DNA of 64,000 bases from Oryza sativa Japonica Group (Eukaryota > Streptophyta > Magnoliopsida > Poales > Poaceae). The notes beneath the pieces were generated by a model that worked only from the letters and a program-made list of their open reading frames with translations, was not told the origin of the DNA and did no database searches. The translations under genes and the position numbers were made by a program. Positions 47,761-59,600 of this stretch are shown here, in pieces. Every line of letters starts with the position of its first letter. The first letter of the stretch is position 1. The stretch covers positions 531,501-595,500 of the forward strand of contig NC_089037.1 in NCBI RefSeq assembly GCF_034140825.1. The letters run 5' to 3'.

Positions 47761-49892
47761 ATGGACGAAGCTCCGGCACCTCTCGGTTCATCCGCCTCTC
47801 ACCAAGAATCAGAGGGAGATCAATGCCAACTGCAAGCTGATCGGAGCCATGCATCAGCCTCCAATGACAGCAGCAGCAAAGCGTCGGATCAGATGGCCAA
47901 CCGCTCCGTTCAGACGCGCATCGACACCACGGCGCCCATCGATTCCGTCAAGGGCGCCGCCAACAAGTTTGGAGGAAGTCTTGATTTGAGAGAAGTAACT
48001 TAATTACATCGATCTCCATTGCTATTGATCTTGTGGTTAAGCTTAAGCCAGTGATTAGCATTTTGATTTTTTTTGTGTGATTTGTTGTGTCTCAGAGGCG
48101 CAAGCAAGCGCAGGATGAGCTTGACAAGGTGCAGGAAAAGGTGAGCGAGTGCCTGAAGAGATCACAAGAAGCGGAAGCCGGGAGGGCACAGGCGGTGAAG
48201 GAGCTAGGCGGCGCCAATGGCGTGATCGATGAGCTGACGCTAGGCTTGGAGAAGGCGCAGGCCGAGGAGGCGCGAGCGCGCCAGGACGCGGAGATCGCCG
48301 AGCTGCGCCTCCGGGAGACGCAGCAGGGCGTCAGCGAGAGCACCGCGGCGAAGGCGGAGCTCGCCGTCGCCAGGGACCGCCACGCCAACGCGGTCGCCGA
48401 CTTGCAGTCGGTGACGGCGGAGCTGGAGATCCTGCGGATGGAGCAGCCGGTCGCTGCCGCCAAGGCGGACGCCGCTGCGGCGAGAGCGCGGAGGATGGTC
48501 TCCTCGTCGCAGGAGGCCGTCAAGGTCGTCGAGGAGCTCACCGCCGAGCTCGTCGCGCTGAAGAAGGAGCTGGACGCTTCGCACCACGCGCATGACGAAG
48601 CGGAGGAGAAGAGGATGAGATTGGCTCAGGTGTTGGAGCAGGACAAGGATCAATGGCAGCTGGTGCTGGAGGTATCCGAGCAGGAGGTGAAGAAGCTGAG
48701 GAACTCGCTAATCGCGGCGGCTGATCTCGAGTACAAGGTGGAGGCGGCTTCCGAACAGCTGGCGGCCCTAAGAGCCGAGCTGTTCGCCCACGCCGTCGAA
48801 GGAACAATCGGCGAAGAGGCAGCGGCGGCGACGGCGAGCTTCTGGGCGAAGCTGGACAAGACCAAGAAGGAGCTCGAGGACGTGAAGGCGACCGTGGATA
48901 AGGCCAAGGACGAGGCCAAGTGCCTGCGCGTCGCCGCCGCGTCGCTGAGCGCTGACCTGGAGAAGCAGAAGGCGGAGCTCGCCGCTCTGCGGCGGAGAGA
49001 TGGAGTCTCGGCGACGTCCATCCCGTCCCTCGAGGAGGAGCTGAGCCGGTTAACCGCGGCGCTCACGGCGGCGCAGGAGGCGAGAGCAAAGGAGCGCAGC
49101 GTGGAGACCAAGTTGGGTGCACTGCTCGAGGAGGCGCGGCGAGAGGCGGCGCAGGCCAAGGCGAATGCCCAGTCGGCGCAGGAGGAGGTCAGCAAGGCCA
49201 GGCAGGAGGCCATCCTTGCCAAGGCCGCCGTCGACGCCATGGAGGCGCGCCTGGAAGCGGCGAAGCGGGAGACACTCGCCGCAACGACGTCGGCGGAGAT
49301 GGCCGCTGCCTCGGCGGCCGCGCTGCAGCAGGAAGATGAAAACGCAAGGAGGCGGCGGGAAACGGGCGTGGGAGAAGGCAGCGTGACATTGACGATGGAA
49401 GAGTACGACGAGCTGAGCCGGCGAGCACGGGAGACGGAGGAGATCGCCGGGAAGCGGGTGACGGAGGCGGTGAAGCTGATCAAGGAAGCCAAGGACGCGG
49501 AGGTGCGGAGCCTGGAGAAGATGGCGCAGCTGGCGAAGCAGGTCGAGCAGAGGAGGCAGGCGCTCGAGGCGGCGACCATGGAGGTCGAGGAAGCGGAGTT
49601 CAGTAAGCTGGCGGCGGAGCGGGAGCTCAGGCAATGGCGCGCCGAGCACGAGCACCAGCGGCGGTTGACCGGCGAGGGCATGGCGTCGCCGCGCACGGGG
49701 CTCGCGGAGATCTCCGTGTTCGACGGCGGCGAGGGGCGCGGGAACCCGCACATACTGAGCCCGAGAGGAGGGTATATGCCGAGGACTGAGATGGCGGCGG
49801 CGGAGGTGGAGGCGGGCGCGAAGCAGAGGCCTACCTTCTTCCCGCGCATGGTGATGTTTCTGGCGCGCAAGAGAGCTCAGAACTGGAAGTGA
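47761..49892 (+). CDS. WEB-family coiled-coil protein (DUF827)
   Basis: Two coding exons: 47761-47994 and 48096-49892 (2031 nt, 676 aa). Residues 53-72 (TRIDTTAPIDSVKGAANKFGG region) are the family hallmark preceding the coiled coil. Almost everything after residue 78 is Ala/Glu/Lys/Arg-rich heptad sequence (for example KQAQDELDKVQEKVSECLKR), predicted long coiled coil. The end is basic (FFPRMVMFLARKRAQNWK). WEB1/PMI2-type proteins act in chloroplast photorelocation by controlling actin filaments. Whether this paralogue does the same is not shown. Exon 2 is extremely GC-rich at third positions, which creates long false frames on the opposite strand (up to 406 codons). An untranslated exon lies upstream. 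Confidence 0.9.
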
Positions 49893-50059
49893 GATCTTCC
49901 TCTCTTCCGCATTTTGAATTTGTGTTTGTACAACTACATGGTATATACGTGCCCAGATCAGATGATGAAACTTAACTTGTGTAACATCTATCGATCAAAG
50001 AGATATAGCTCATGAAATTTTTTGCTCGGAATTTTTCTGGTTGTTGCCTACAAACAAAT

Positions 50060-50465
50060 GATATTCAGGTAAAATAGTGAGATTGACAACAAGTTCTGGT
50101 TTAGGCATTATTCACTTTGCTACCATTTTCAACCTCATCTTTTTTTAGCACAGTTACAAAAAAAAGTGGCTACATTTAGTTTGTTGCCAAATTTTAGTAA
50201 GTATATATGAAATCTTGCCAAAATTTGGTAACCTTGTCAAAGAGATACTTTTTGCTTGGAATTTTTCTGATTGTTGCCTACAAACAAAGGTTGTTCAGGT
50301 AAATAGTGAGATTGACAACAAGTTCTGGCTTAACTTTTTTTTTTCCTACATAAAAGTTCAGGCTTTAGGATATAGTGAGATTGACAACAAGTTCTGGCTT
50401 CACTTGTTTTTCCTATATAAAAGTTCAGGCTTTAGGATATAGTGAGATTGACAACAAGTTCAGGT
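50060..50465. repeat. Four-copy imperfect repeat downstream of the WEB gene
   Basis: TAGTGAGATTGACAACAAGT starts at about 50075, 50304, 50373 and 50440. The first two copies carry the same upstream block (GTTGCCTACAAACAAA), the last two carry AAAAGTTCAGGCTTTAGGAT. It lies between the WEB gene and the convergent protease-like gene. Confidence 0.85.
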
Positions 50466-50611
50466 TAGGTTTCTTCTACATCTAACAGCAACTAAAAGAA
50501 CACGCTTTTCTCTCCATTTATGTAATTGTACTTCAGCTTGCAGCCAAATGTGGATGAAAACCCCAACTCTTCATCATCTTCAGACTCATCCTACACACAG
50601 TCCGGGTGGCA

Positions 50612-53600
50612 TCAATATGGCATAGGCACTGGCCACCTACAGGTTCAGTTCAAGAAAAATAATTTATGTGTCCAAAACATGCCCACTAGTTTAATATATA
50701 AAAATCATTAAATAACTACTTGTTTAATCCGACATTATCATCTTTAGACATTTTCCAAAAAAGCACATTAGAGGGATTACAAACCCTATTGTCATACATA
50801 CATGTACTCTATCACAGCATGCCTTTTAGAATATTCTAAAAAAGAACAGACATAATAAACACTTACCTTTTTTCCTCAAAGGATGCTACAATATCAACAA
50901 TCACCTCCCACGACAGGAAAGGGGTTCCTATTCTCGTATCATAGAAGTTCATACCAATACAATCCCCATCAAGAGTAACAACAGGGCCTCCAATCCCAGC
51001 CTAACAAGATGACATAGTTATCATTTCTATTCCAAATAGGTATATTTAGCAAACTTATTCTAACGCAGCTATGCACCACAACCGTGAGAAAAATAGACAG
51101 AAGAAAAAAAAATTACCTTTGTGATTTTACATGACGAACGTTCGAGGAAGTCGCAATCGAGTGTGCCTGTCCAGGGGGTTACCGTTCCACTTGCAGCCAT
51201 CAATGCACCTGACTTGAAGCAACGCCCTACAGCCACTACCTTACTACTCTTGCCCCACCAATCAAGCTGACCATGTGCTGGGCGAAGAGCACGGTAACCC
51301 ACACTGACTAGAGCAACATTGTAATGAAGATTACAATGCTGTAACATCCCTTCTACGCGTTGTTTGTTTGGAAGCAACACTTCAATCTGCAAATGATACA
51401 ATGATGACTAACAGCATCACCTTAAAAGAACAACAATCACAGAACAATCAGGAGCATCAAACAATCACAGAACAATCAGAAGCACCGAACAATCACAGAA
51501 CAATCAGGAGCACCAACCCTCAAGTTGTCAACAATCTTGTTCTCATCGCCAGAACTTCTAACCAAGCTTGCTGATGTCAAAATAACTGTAGAACCATTCC
51601 ATTCAACAAAAAAGCCTGTGCATGCAAAAAACCTTCTCTCTCCTGCATACCAAATCTTGGTAATCAGCTAGCTGTGGTCAAAACAGAGATAAAGTAACTA
51701 GCACAATATTAGCAAACTCACCACTGAATGAAGCTAGTGCGACAACACTGCGGTCTATGTTAGAACAAGATTTTTTACTGAGTTTACTCCATACACCTTC
51801 ACCACGTAGATCGCCGAAAGTCTCTTCGAAAGTATTAACCAAAATCATCCCATCTGGTGATAGATACATTATAGCGTAGTTGTTAGTGGTGCAGAAAGCT
51901 GTAAAAGATTAGCAAATTTAAAAGCCAATGACTCACCAGCAAACATGTGTGTTGGAAACTTTGGATAGCCCATAGAGTCTATATGAATCTGCTCCGGGTC
52001 GAGAATATCGTTGTTTACTGTTGCAATATGGTTAAGTGATAAGTACTCACATAAATATGTTACTCCCTCCGTCCCAAAATATAGCAACATGGGACCGCAT
52101 GGGACACATCCTAGTATTAAGAATCTGGACAAAGCTGGGATGCGTCCCATCTAGTCCTAAGTTGCTATATTTTAGGACGGAGGTAGTAATTAATAAGCAC
52201 TAATAATATAAGTGAAAGGGCCAAACTAGTTGATAGTTATTAAGTACAGATATAAAAGCTAAACTTGCACAGCTTGTGAAGACTAAATAGATATCATTAC
52301 AATCTGCAACAATTTGTATGTTACCACAATCTTAAGCAGTCTCAAGGCCACATGGCTGTGTGCTCACCTTCTGGATGGCTGTTAGATTTCTCAGCTGTGG
52401 AACTTGTTCCAAACCTGCAGAAGAACATTGGAATGACTACTAACCCAAAAGTAAAATGGATCAAACCAGTGCATTAATATGCAAAATGGTGCCAAAACCT
52501 ACATGGGTAGAATCGTAGGCAAGGAACGAGATAGATAGAAATGAAGGCCTGAAGTTGTATGATCCTTCTAGTGTGCACATTGAAGACAAAACAGTTTTAA
52601 ACATTGGCATAAGAAACATGACTAATCAACACGTCAACTGTGGTACATGCCCATGGATGGTAAATATTTTGGTAGAGGTGGCAAAGAAACAAGTTAATAT
52701 TGAAAGTAGGAATTGAAAATTTGCCAAGCACAGATGCCAAAAAAGCTAAGAAACATCAGCTAAAAATCCACATTATTTCATACATATGTTGTCTGGCATA
52801 CAAAAAGGCTTGCTTTATATGCTCATGTAGGGGAAGGGGAGGTGAGATAGAATAGAGTAGGTGAACTAATGATGAGCATATATCAATAAGACACACCTAT
52901 AAACCTTCAAACTGTTTGACTCTGGAAGTCCCGTCTTGTTTTGCAGGGATGCCCAATGCTTCTGAATAGTGCCCCATGGCAGGAAAAAGGCTCTTCCCAT
53001 AGCCAAAAAAAGGTTCATGCCAACAAAGTTCCCATCAAAAGAAAAAAGTGGTGCACCTTCCCAAGCCTAACACAATAAAGGTGCTATAAATCAGAGAGTT
53101 ACATTTTATCAAAACAAACGGATATAAATCAAGAGTTACATAAAAAAGAATCATTTTCGGTGCCTCTGTGCATATAATAACAGAAACAGAATAAAATGCA
53201 TGAATCATCATGAGGGTGTACCTCTTTGATTTTACAGTCAAGATCTTCACTATCTTCAGATACACTTAAATCATCCATTAACTGCACCCTCCTGGCCATC
53301 AGTTTGCCAGTGATTTCACGCCCTATAGCTATTACCTTACAATGGGGCAGAAATTCCACCGCATGTTGGAGAAGTCCAACATGAACATCAAAGTCAGTCC
53401 AGATTTCGACGATGGCCAGATTGTGATCCAAATCAAAATCAGTCAAATAACCCTGGCATACTTCATTGCCTTCATGGTACACTTCGAGCTACAAAATGTT
53501 AAATGATAAGGCAGGAAATGAGCTCTTAAGTCACAATTATCTTAAGTAAACAAATTAGTGAAGAATGATTGTCAGTGCCAACCTCTAAGTCACCATGGTT

Positions 53601-56600
53601 TTTGTTTGTATCATTGAGAGCTCTAACCAAAAGCTCTACCAAACTTGCAGAAGTGAGGAACTTTGTAAGACGCCCCTGGCGGTCTACAGCTACACCTGTG
53701 CATGCAAATAAGACCGTGTCTCCTACAGAAGATCACAATTGTACTCATTTATAGCCGGTGATGTTTCAATATATATTTGTTCTGAAATTGAGAAGAGTAC
53801 AGCAGCATATATAATCACCATTGCGCAAACTAAGCGACGCGACACTTTTAGACAAATTAGATTTAACCACATCATTGAGCTCAGTCCAGACATCCTCATT
53901 AGGGTCCCCATGCAAGCAACCTAGTTAAAGAAAATTGTTCAAGGCAACTGTGAATGCACAACTAAAGCTGTGAAAATGTGAAAAGAAATGAGGAATAGAG
54001 TACGAACTAGCAGACCTGAGGCCAATGAGTCAGTTCTTCCACCATTGCAAGTTTTTCTGTTCTTATGCAAGCTTCTAGCGAGATCATCACCACCCCTCTT
54101 AGTTTTCGGCATATTTTCCAAGACTGAAGCAGATTTTCAAGGTGAAAAACAAAAAAGCTTGTGGGATCATAATAAGCAGTAAAGCGATAATATTTGCTTA
54201 ACTAAAATGAAAAGGCAGTACATATGTTAATGGATTTCTAGATTCATTAACATCTATATGAATGTAGGCAATGCTAGAACGTCTTATAATATGAAACGGA
54301 TGGAGTACTTTTTTTCTTTCAAGAGCAATATTTTTTCCTAATAAAAAGTTGCAAAAAAAACTATCATAAGTTTAAGATTCTCTATGTTCGGGTTCGGTGG
54401 GAACCTATCCTATCCAGGGAATGATTGGGTGTATCCTTCCATATCACTTAATCGAGGGTTAATTGGATTCGTGCCATTTTAGAAAAAAGTTATTACTACT
54501 TGTATTCATATCCATGTCATCCGAATACGCATAAAATTAAAACCAAAATACCTTTAGATGTAAGACCCACATGCAAGTTCTATCTTCCTCCTCCATCCTC
54601 CACTCTTCTTTATTTTCCATCTCTATCCACCTTGTTGAGCCAAAAGCGTTGGGTATACATTTAAACTAGAGTCTAGGGCGCGCGCCGCCTGGGGACAGTA
54701 AACCTGGCTATTGATTATATGGTGAGTACATTTACCATGAAGGAAAATAACAGTTTTCTTTTTTGATAAATGGACAGAACAATGAAAGCATTGAAATTTT
54801 GTTGTGGAAAGGTTAACAGATAGATGACATTGCTAACCAGGCACAGAAACATGTCTGTTTAGTTTTTTTTAGCAGCAGACATACATATAGACGCTAGCTT
54901 AAATTTACATGAAACATACGAGCCACATTAAGTGTCAATGATAGAGTGGCTATCAGTATAGATATAGTGGCAGGTTAGGCAAGAGTTTCACATGGATAAT
55001 ATCGCAAGCCTATAGTGCAGCGATAGCAAAATGATATCTGTGGGACAAGGTGAACAGTTGTTTTTCACCGAACATCAACTGTCAGTGCAACGTGGGTTGC
55101 TTTGTAGAAAAGAAACATGCAAATTGCGTGTAGGTGTATGCCAATGTTTTTTGCTGCAAAGTCCTTCCATCCTTTCTTTAGGTTGCAACGACCATCTGTT
55201 GATGCGTTTCATGTGAGATGATAGCTGAACATTCTGTGCCAAGAAGCACACATGATCAAATGTATGCCTGGTGTTGCCTGCATTGTATATTTTTAGTAAG
55301 TTTCTTTTGTGGTTATTGAGAAAGGAGTTGATACTGTAGATAAATTATTATTTACAGTTATAGCTAGGTGATAAGATTTAAATACTTGTAAAAATGCATG
55401 TGAATAAAATGTAGATGTACGTTGTATTGCATGTCAGTAAAGTAAAGGGGATTTCTGTATCTTGTTTTGCAAGAAGATTCATAAATAGGGTTGCTAACTT
55501 ACTTGGCAAATCGATATCAGCAGGGATAGGCATCAATGGATCTGTTTCAGTATCGCCTGAAATATGAGCATTGAATGGATTAATATTGGAATTAGATGTG
55601 CATGGGCAAGTGTATGTAGATACATATATGAAGACAAAAGTGTATATACAGAAAATAAGTAACCACAAACGCGTAACACTTAATAGAGAAGTTGTTGAAA
55701 ATATTAAGTTGTACCAAGTTATTAAGTAACAATAAATAAAGAACATAATTTCCAGAAACTAAAATATCAAATTGCAACTGCCAAAACATTTAATGGACAT
55801 GTCTCTTTCAATGTATCTAGCTCCCATTAAATCTCGTGAACAAATCATAAGCAAGCACTAAAGGTCAAATAAAATGTTCATTCGCATAGTTTTGCAATTC
55901 AGGCACTTAAAAGTGAAGGATTATGCATATTTCTTAAACAACCATAATAAACAGGAAAAAAAAGTTTCAATCTAGTTTCTATCCTGCTCGTTTTCCAATT
56001 AAAATTATACTTCATTAGAACTGTTCAAACAAAAGCCTTGCTAATTCGAGCCTAAATGCAAATTAGTTTTTTTTTTAAAAAAAATCGACCACAGCAACTC
56101 CTTAAAGAATAATACATGAATGGATTACAACAGTTAGGGAAGTTTGAGTTATCATCCATACACAAAACCTAGGTGAAATTTCTAGTACCATTGAAACTAA
56201 CCGCCCATTATAATTTGTTCTCAAAATCTTCAGCCTAACAAATGAAACCTAGGGTTGATAAAAAAAAAAGCCAAATTGAATCTAATCAGGTCAAACGACA
56301 CTAATATCATATAAATCCTTCACACGGTACTTTCCTAGTCGAATCCCCTCATTCAAATCATCACATACATAGAGCATCAAATCCCAAGCCCAAAAGAGTG
56401 TGGACAGGGATCAATGATCGAAAGAAAAAGATATGGTGAGGGATTAGGGCAAGCAGTAGGAACTTACCTGGGGTTTTACGGCAACGTTATTGGGCGAAGA
56501 CGGCGAAGATCGGCTTATGGCGATCTTGGTGGAAATCGCATGATGGTGACTTCGGTGGTCAACGCGTTCGCCCGTTGGTTTCACTGCAGTGGCTGGTTCA

Positions 56601-59600
56601 TGTGTGGAGGAGAGGAGGAGAAGAGATAAGGTTAGCGAGAAAGAAGGAAAAGATACATGATAATTTCAAGCAGCCACAAAGATGTTCGCAACAATAACCC
56701 ATTCTCCTCCATTGTCTATGACAACAGCTCCAGGTTACTAATTAATAATATAGGAAATATTATGGATCAGCCTAGTCTTTCAAGTTGACAATAGATAGAA
56801 AAGTATGTGTTTATGTGACATCAAAATTGTCAGCGGTGAAAAGTAAAGAGTTACAGGATAAGGTAAAGATAATTGCCTCTCTTAGAACTGGGAATTGGAA
56901 GTTCCTACTGAGTTTAAAACCGACAAAGATTATAGAAATCAGATAGGCTTTTTGTCTTATGTTCTAGAGATCATTTAGTTCTCCAGTTCTCCCAATGCCT
57001 TCGTGCAGAAGGAAAAAAACAAAATGCATGTAACTCTAGGTAATAATAAAAACAAAATAAAGGCACATGATGATTATACATACCAGATTCCTTGTTCTTC
57101 TGTAGATGTCCAGAGCTTTGATAACCACAAGTTTTGTCATGTGAAAGAACTACAACAGTTCAAAAATAGAACTTGATCAGGATCAAATCCAATGGATCTA
57201 TCTACAATTCAACAGAAGAAGAAACCGGTATATGATAGAATTACCTGTTGAGATTATGGGCATATAATGATTTAATTTATTCCATAAATAAGTCATGACA
57301 TTACAGATGAAAACTAGCATGAACGCATCATTAGATCTACACATGTAAACTACGCAGAATAACATGAACAGATCAAATATGCGCAACATATTGAACACGT
57401 ACCGAGGTGACGAAAAGACCGGCTGCTTGGTCGAAACTTTTCGCAGGTGTCTACGAAGGCACGAAACACGCGAGCGAAGAGGAAGGCGAGCCGTCGCGAA
57501 CGAACAGGGAGCAGTCGCGCGAAGCGCTTCCCAAAAACCTTATTGCCGCCTTCTCCCGGTGCAGGACGTCAAAGGCAGAGGTTCCGGAGACCTGCTCTCC
57601 CGATCGCTGGTGCACGCCGGCGAGCGGGATGGAGTAGTCTACGAGCGACGGCGCAGTACAGAGTAGGAGGCAAACCCTAGATTGATTTTCGCATATATTG
57701 CGTGAAGACGGCGGGTCGGTTTATATAGAGAAAGGTCGCTTGATCAGGGCGCCCGCACGATCTCTACTGCGCGTAACCGAACCGGATAAGTCGCGCGTAA
57801 CTTATCCGGACTCCACGCCGTTTGCACGCATCGGATTTTTCGGAACGTTTCCAAAACAAAAACGAATCCGAATTTGCAGCAAAACAAAACTGCAAAAAGA
57901 GGCTGTTGCATCTGCGCAAGGGTGAGGAGCCAATTTTTCGGACCATTCGACGCGTACGTCGTGCACGCGCGCCGCCTGCCCTGCCCTGCCCAGGCCAGGC
58001 CAGGCCAGGCCAGGCGAGCGAGCGCGCGCGTGTGTTTCCCCTCTTCTCTCCACCACACATGCTTCAAGTGGCTAGGAGGGCATCCTCCCTTTTAAGGAGG
58101 TCCCCCTCTCCTAGAATAAGCAAGGTGGTACTAAACTCCACATGCATGCCATCCCATGAGGTGGGCTTTTGTGATTTTCCAAAGAATTAATCTTCGAGTG
58201 GGCTAAGACCCATTCATTAATTCCAACAATCCCCCACCAAATCTCAAAATCCCACTGAGATTTGCCTTTTCCAATGTACTGTTTATATACCAGCGGTTCG
58301 ATGGAGACCAATTAAGGTTGAACATCCACCTAGAACTCCAAGCTACACTTACTCACAACTTGAACAATGGACTACGCCTTGAATTGCAAGTCTTGTGCAA
58401 GCAAGTTTCACTCAAAGTCTTATCTGGTACTAGACCGTCTGTAGACTACCCCTCGGGTGGAGCGTATAAGTCATACTCCTAGGTCTTTAGTAAGCTTCCT
58501 AGAAGATTCACCCAAAATCTTCATGGACTGCGACCAACAGTCAAGCTCACAAAGGTGAGTTCCTTCAAGAATGCTCTGCAGGACAACATCTTTGCTAATT
58601 AAAGCCAACAGAACTCATTAAGGCATAGCCAACCTGCCTTGCAGCTCACGAGAGTATATGCATCTTCACTTAGAGAGGGTATATATATTGGTACTCTCCT
58701 CTAGTTTATTAATGGTTTGTTCTTCCCAGGATCTAATTCACGGGATCTCCGATCACATAGACTGGGTTACCACCATAGTATAACTCACATGGGTCTCAAA
58801 CCCATCTCCTTCGATGCATTGTCTATCACATTTCGTGATAGTCCCTTCGTGAAGGGATCTGCCAGGTTTCTCGCTGTTTGGATGTAATCCAACGTTATAA
58901 CTCCGGAGTTTCTTAATTTCCTGACAGACTTCAATCGTCTTTTCACATGTCTAGACGATTTCATATTATCCTTAGAATTATTCACTTTGACAATTACCGT
59001 TTGATTGTCACAGTTCATAAGGATAGCCGGCACCGGTTTTTCAACAACAGGCAGATCCATTAATAGATCACGCAACCATTCTGCCTCAACAGTAGCAGTA
59101 TCCAGTGCCGTTAGCTCTGCTTCCATGGTTGACCTCGTCAAAATTGTCTGTTTGCAAGACCTCCATGAAACAGCACCACCACCCAGTGTGAAAACATATC
59201 CACTAGTGGCTTTGATCTCATCCACATCAGAGATCCAGTTAGAATCACTATAACCCTCCAGTACCGCAGGATACCCAGTATAGTGAAGCCCCAATTCCAC
59301 AGTACCTTTCAGATAGCGCATTACTCGCTCAAGCGCACGCCAGTGATCATCTCCCGGATTAGAGGTAAATCGGCTCAACTTGCTCACAGCAAAGGAGATA
59401 TCAGGCCTAGTTGCACTAGCCAGGTACATCAACGAGCCAATGATTTGGGAGTATTCCAGTTGATTCCTAGCAATTCTCTTGTTCTTGCGAAGCGACAAGC
59501 TAGGATCATAAGGTGTTGGAGAAGGCTTACTATCAATGTAGCCAAAGCGATTCAAGATCTTCTCCACATAATGAGACTGCAAGAGTGTAATCCCATTCTC

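Noticed and set aside
48092-49870. Long minus-strand frames (up to 406 codons) opposite the WEB gene
   Set aside because: Shadows of a very GC-rich coiled-coil exon; Ser/Ala/Arg composition with no domain.
57364-58190. Short frames inside the LTRs (duplicated at 62848-63566)
   Set aside because: They occur identically in both LTRs and lack motifs; noncoding LTR sequence.
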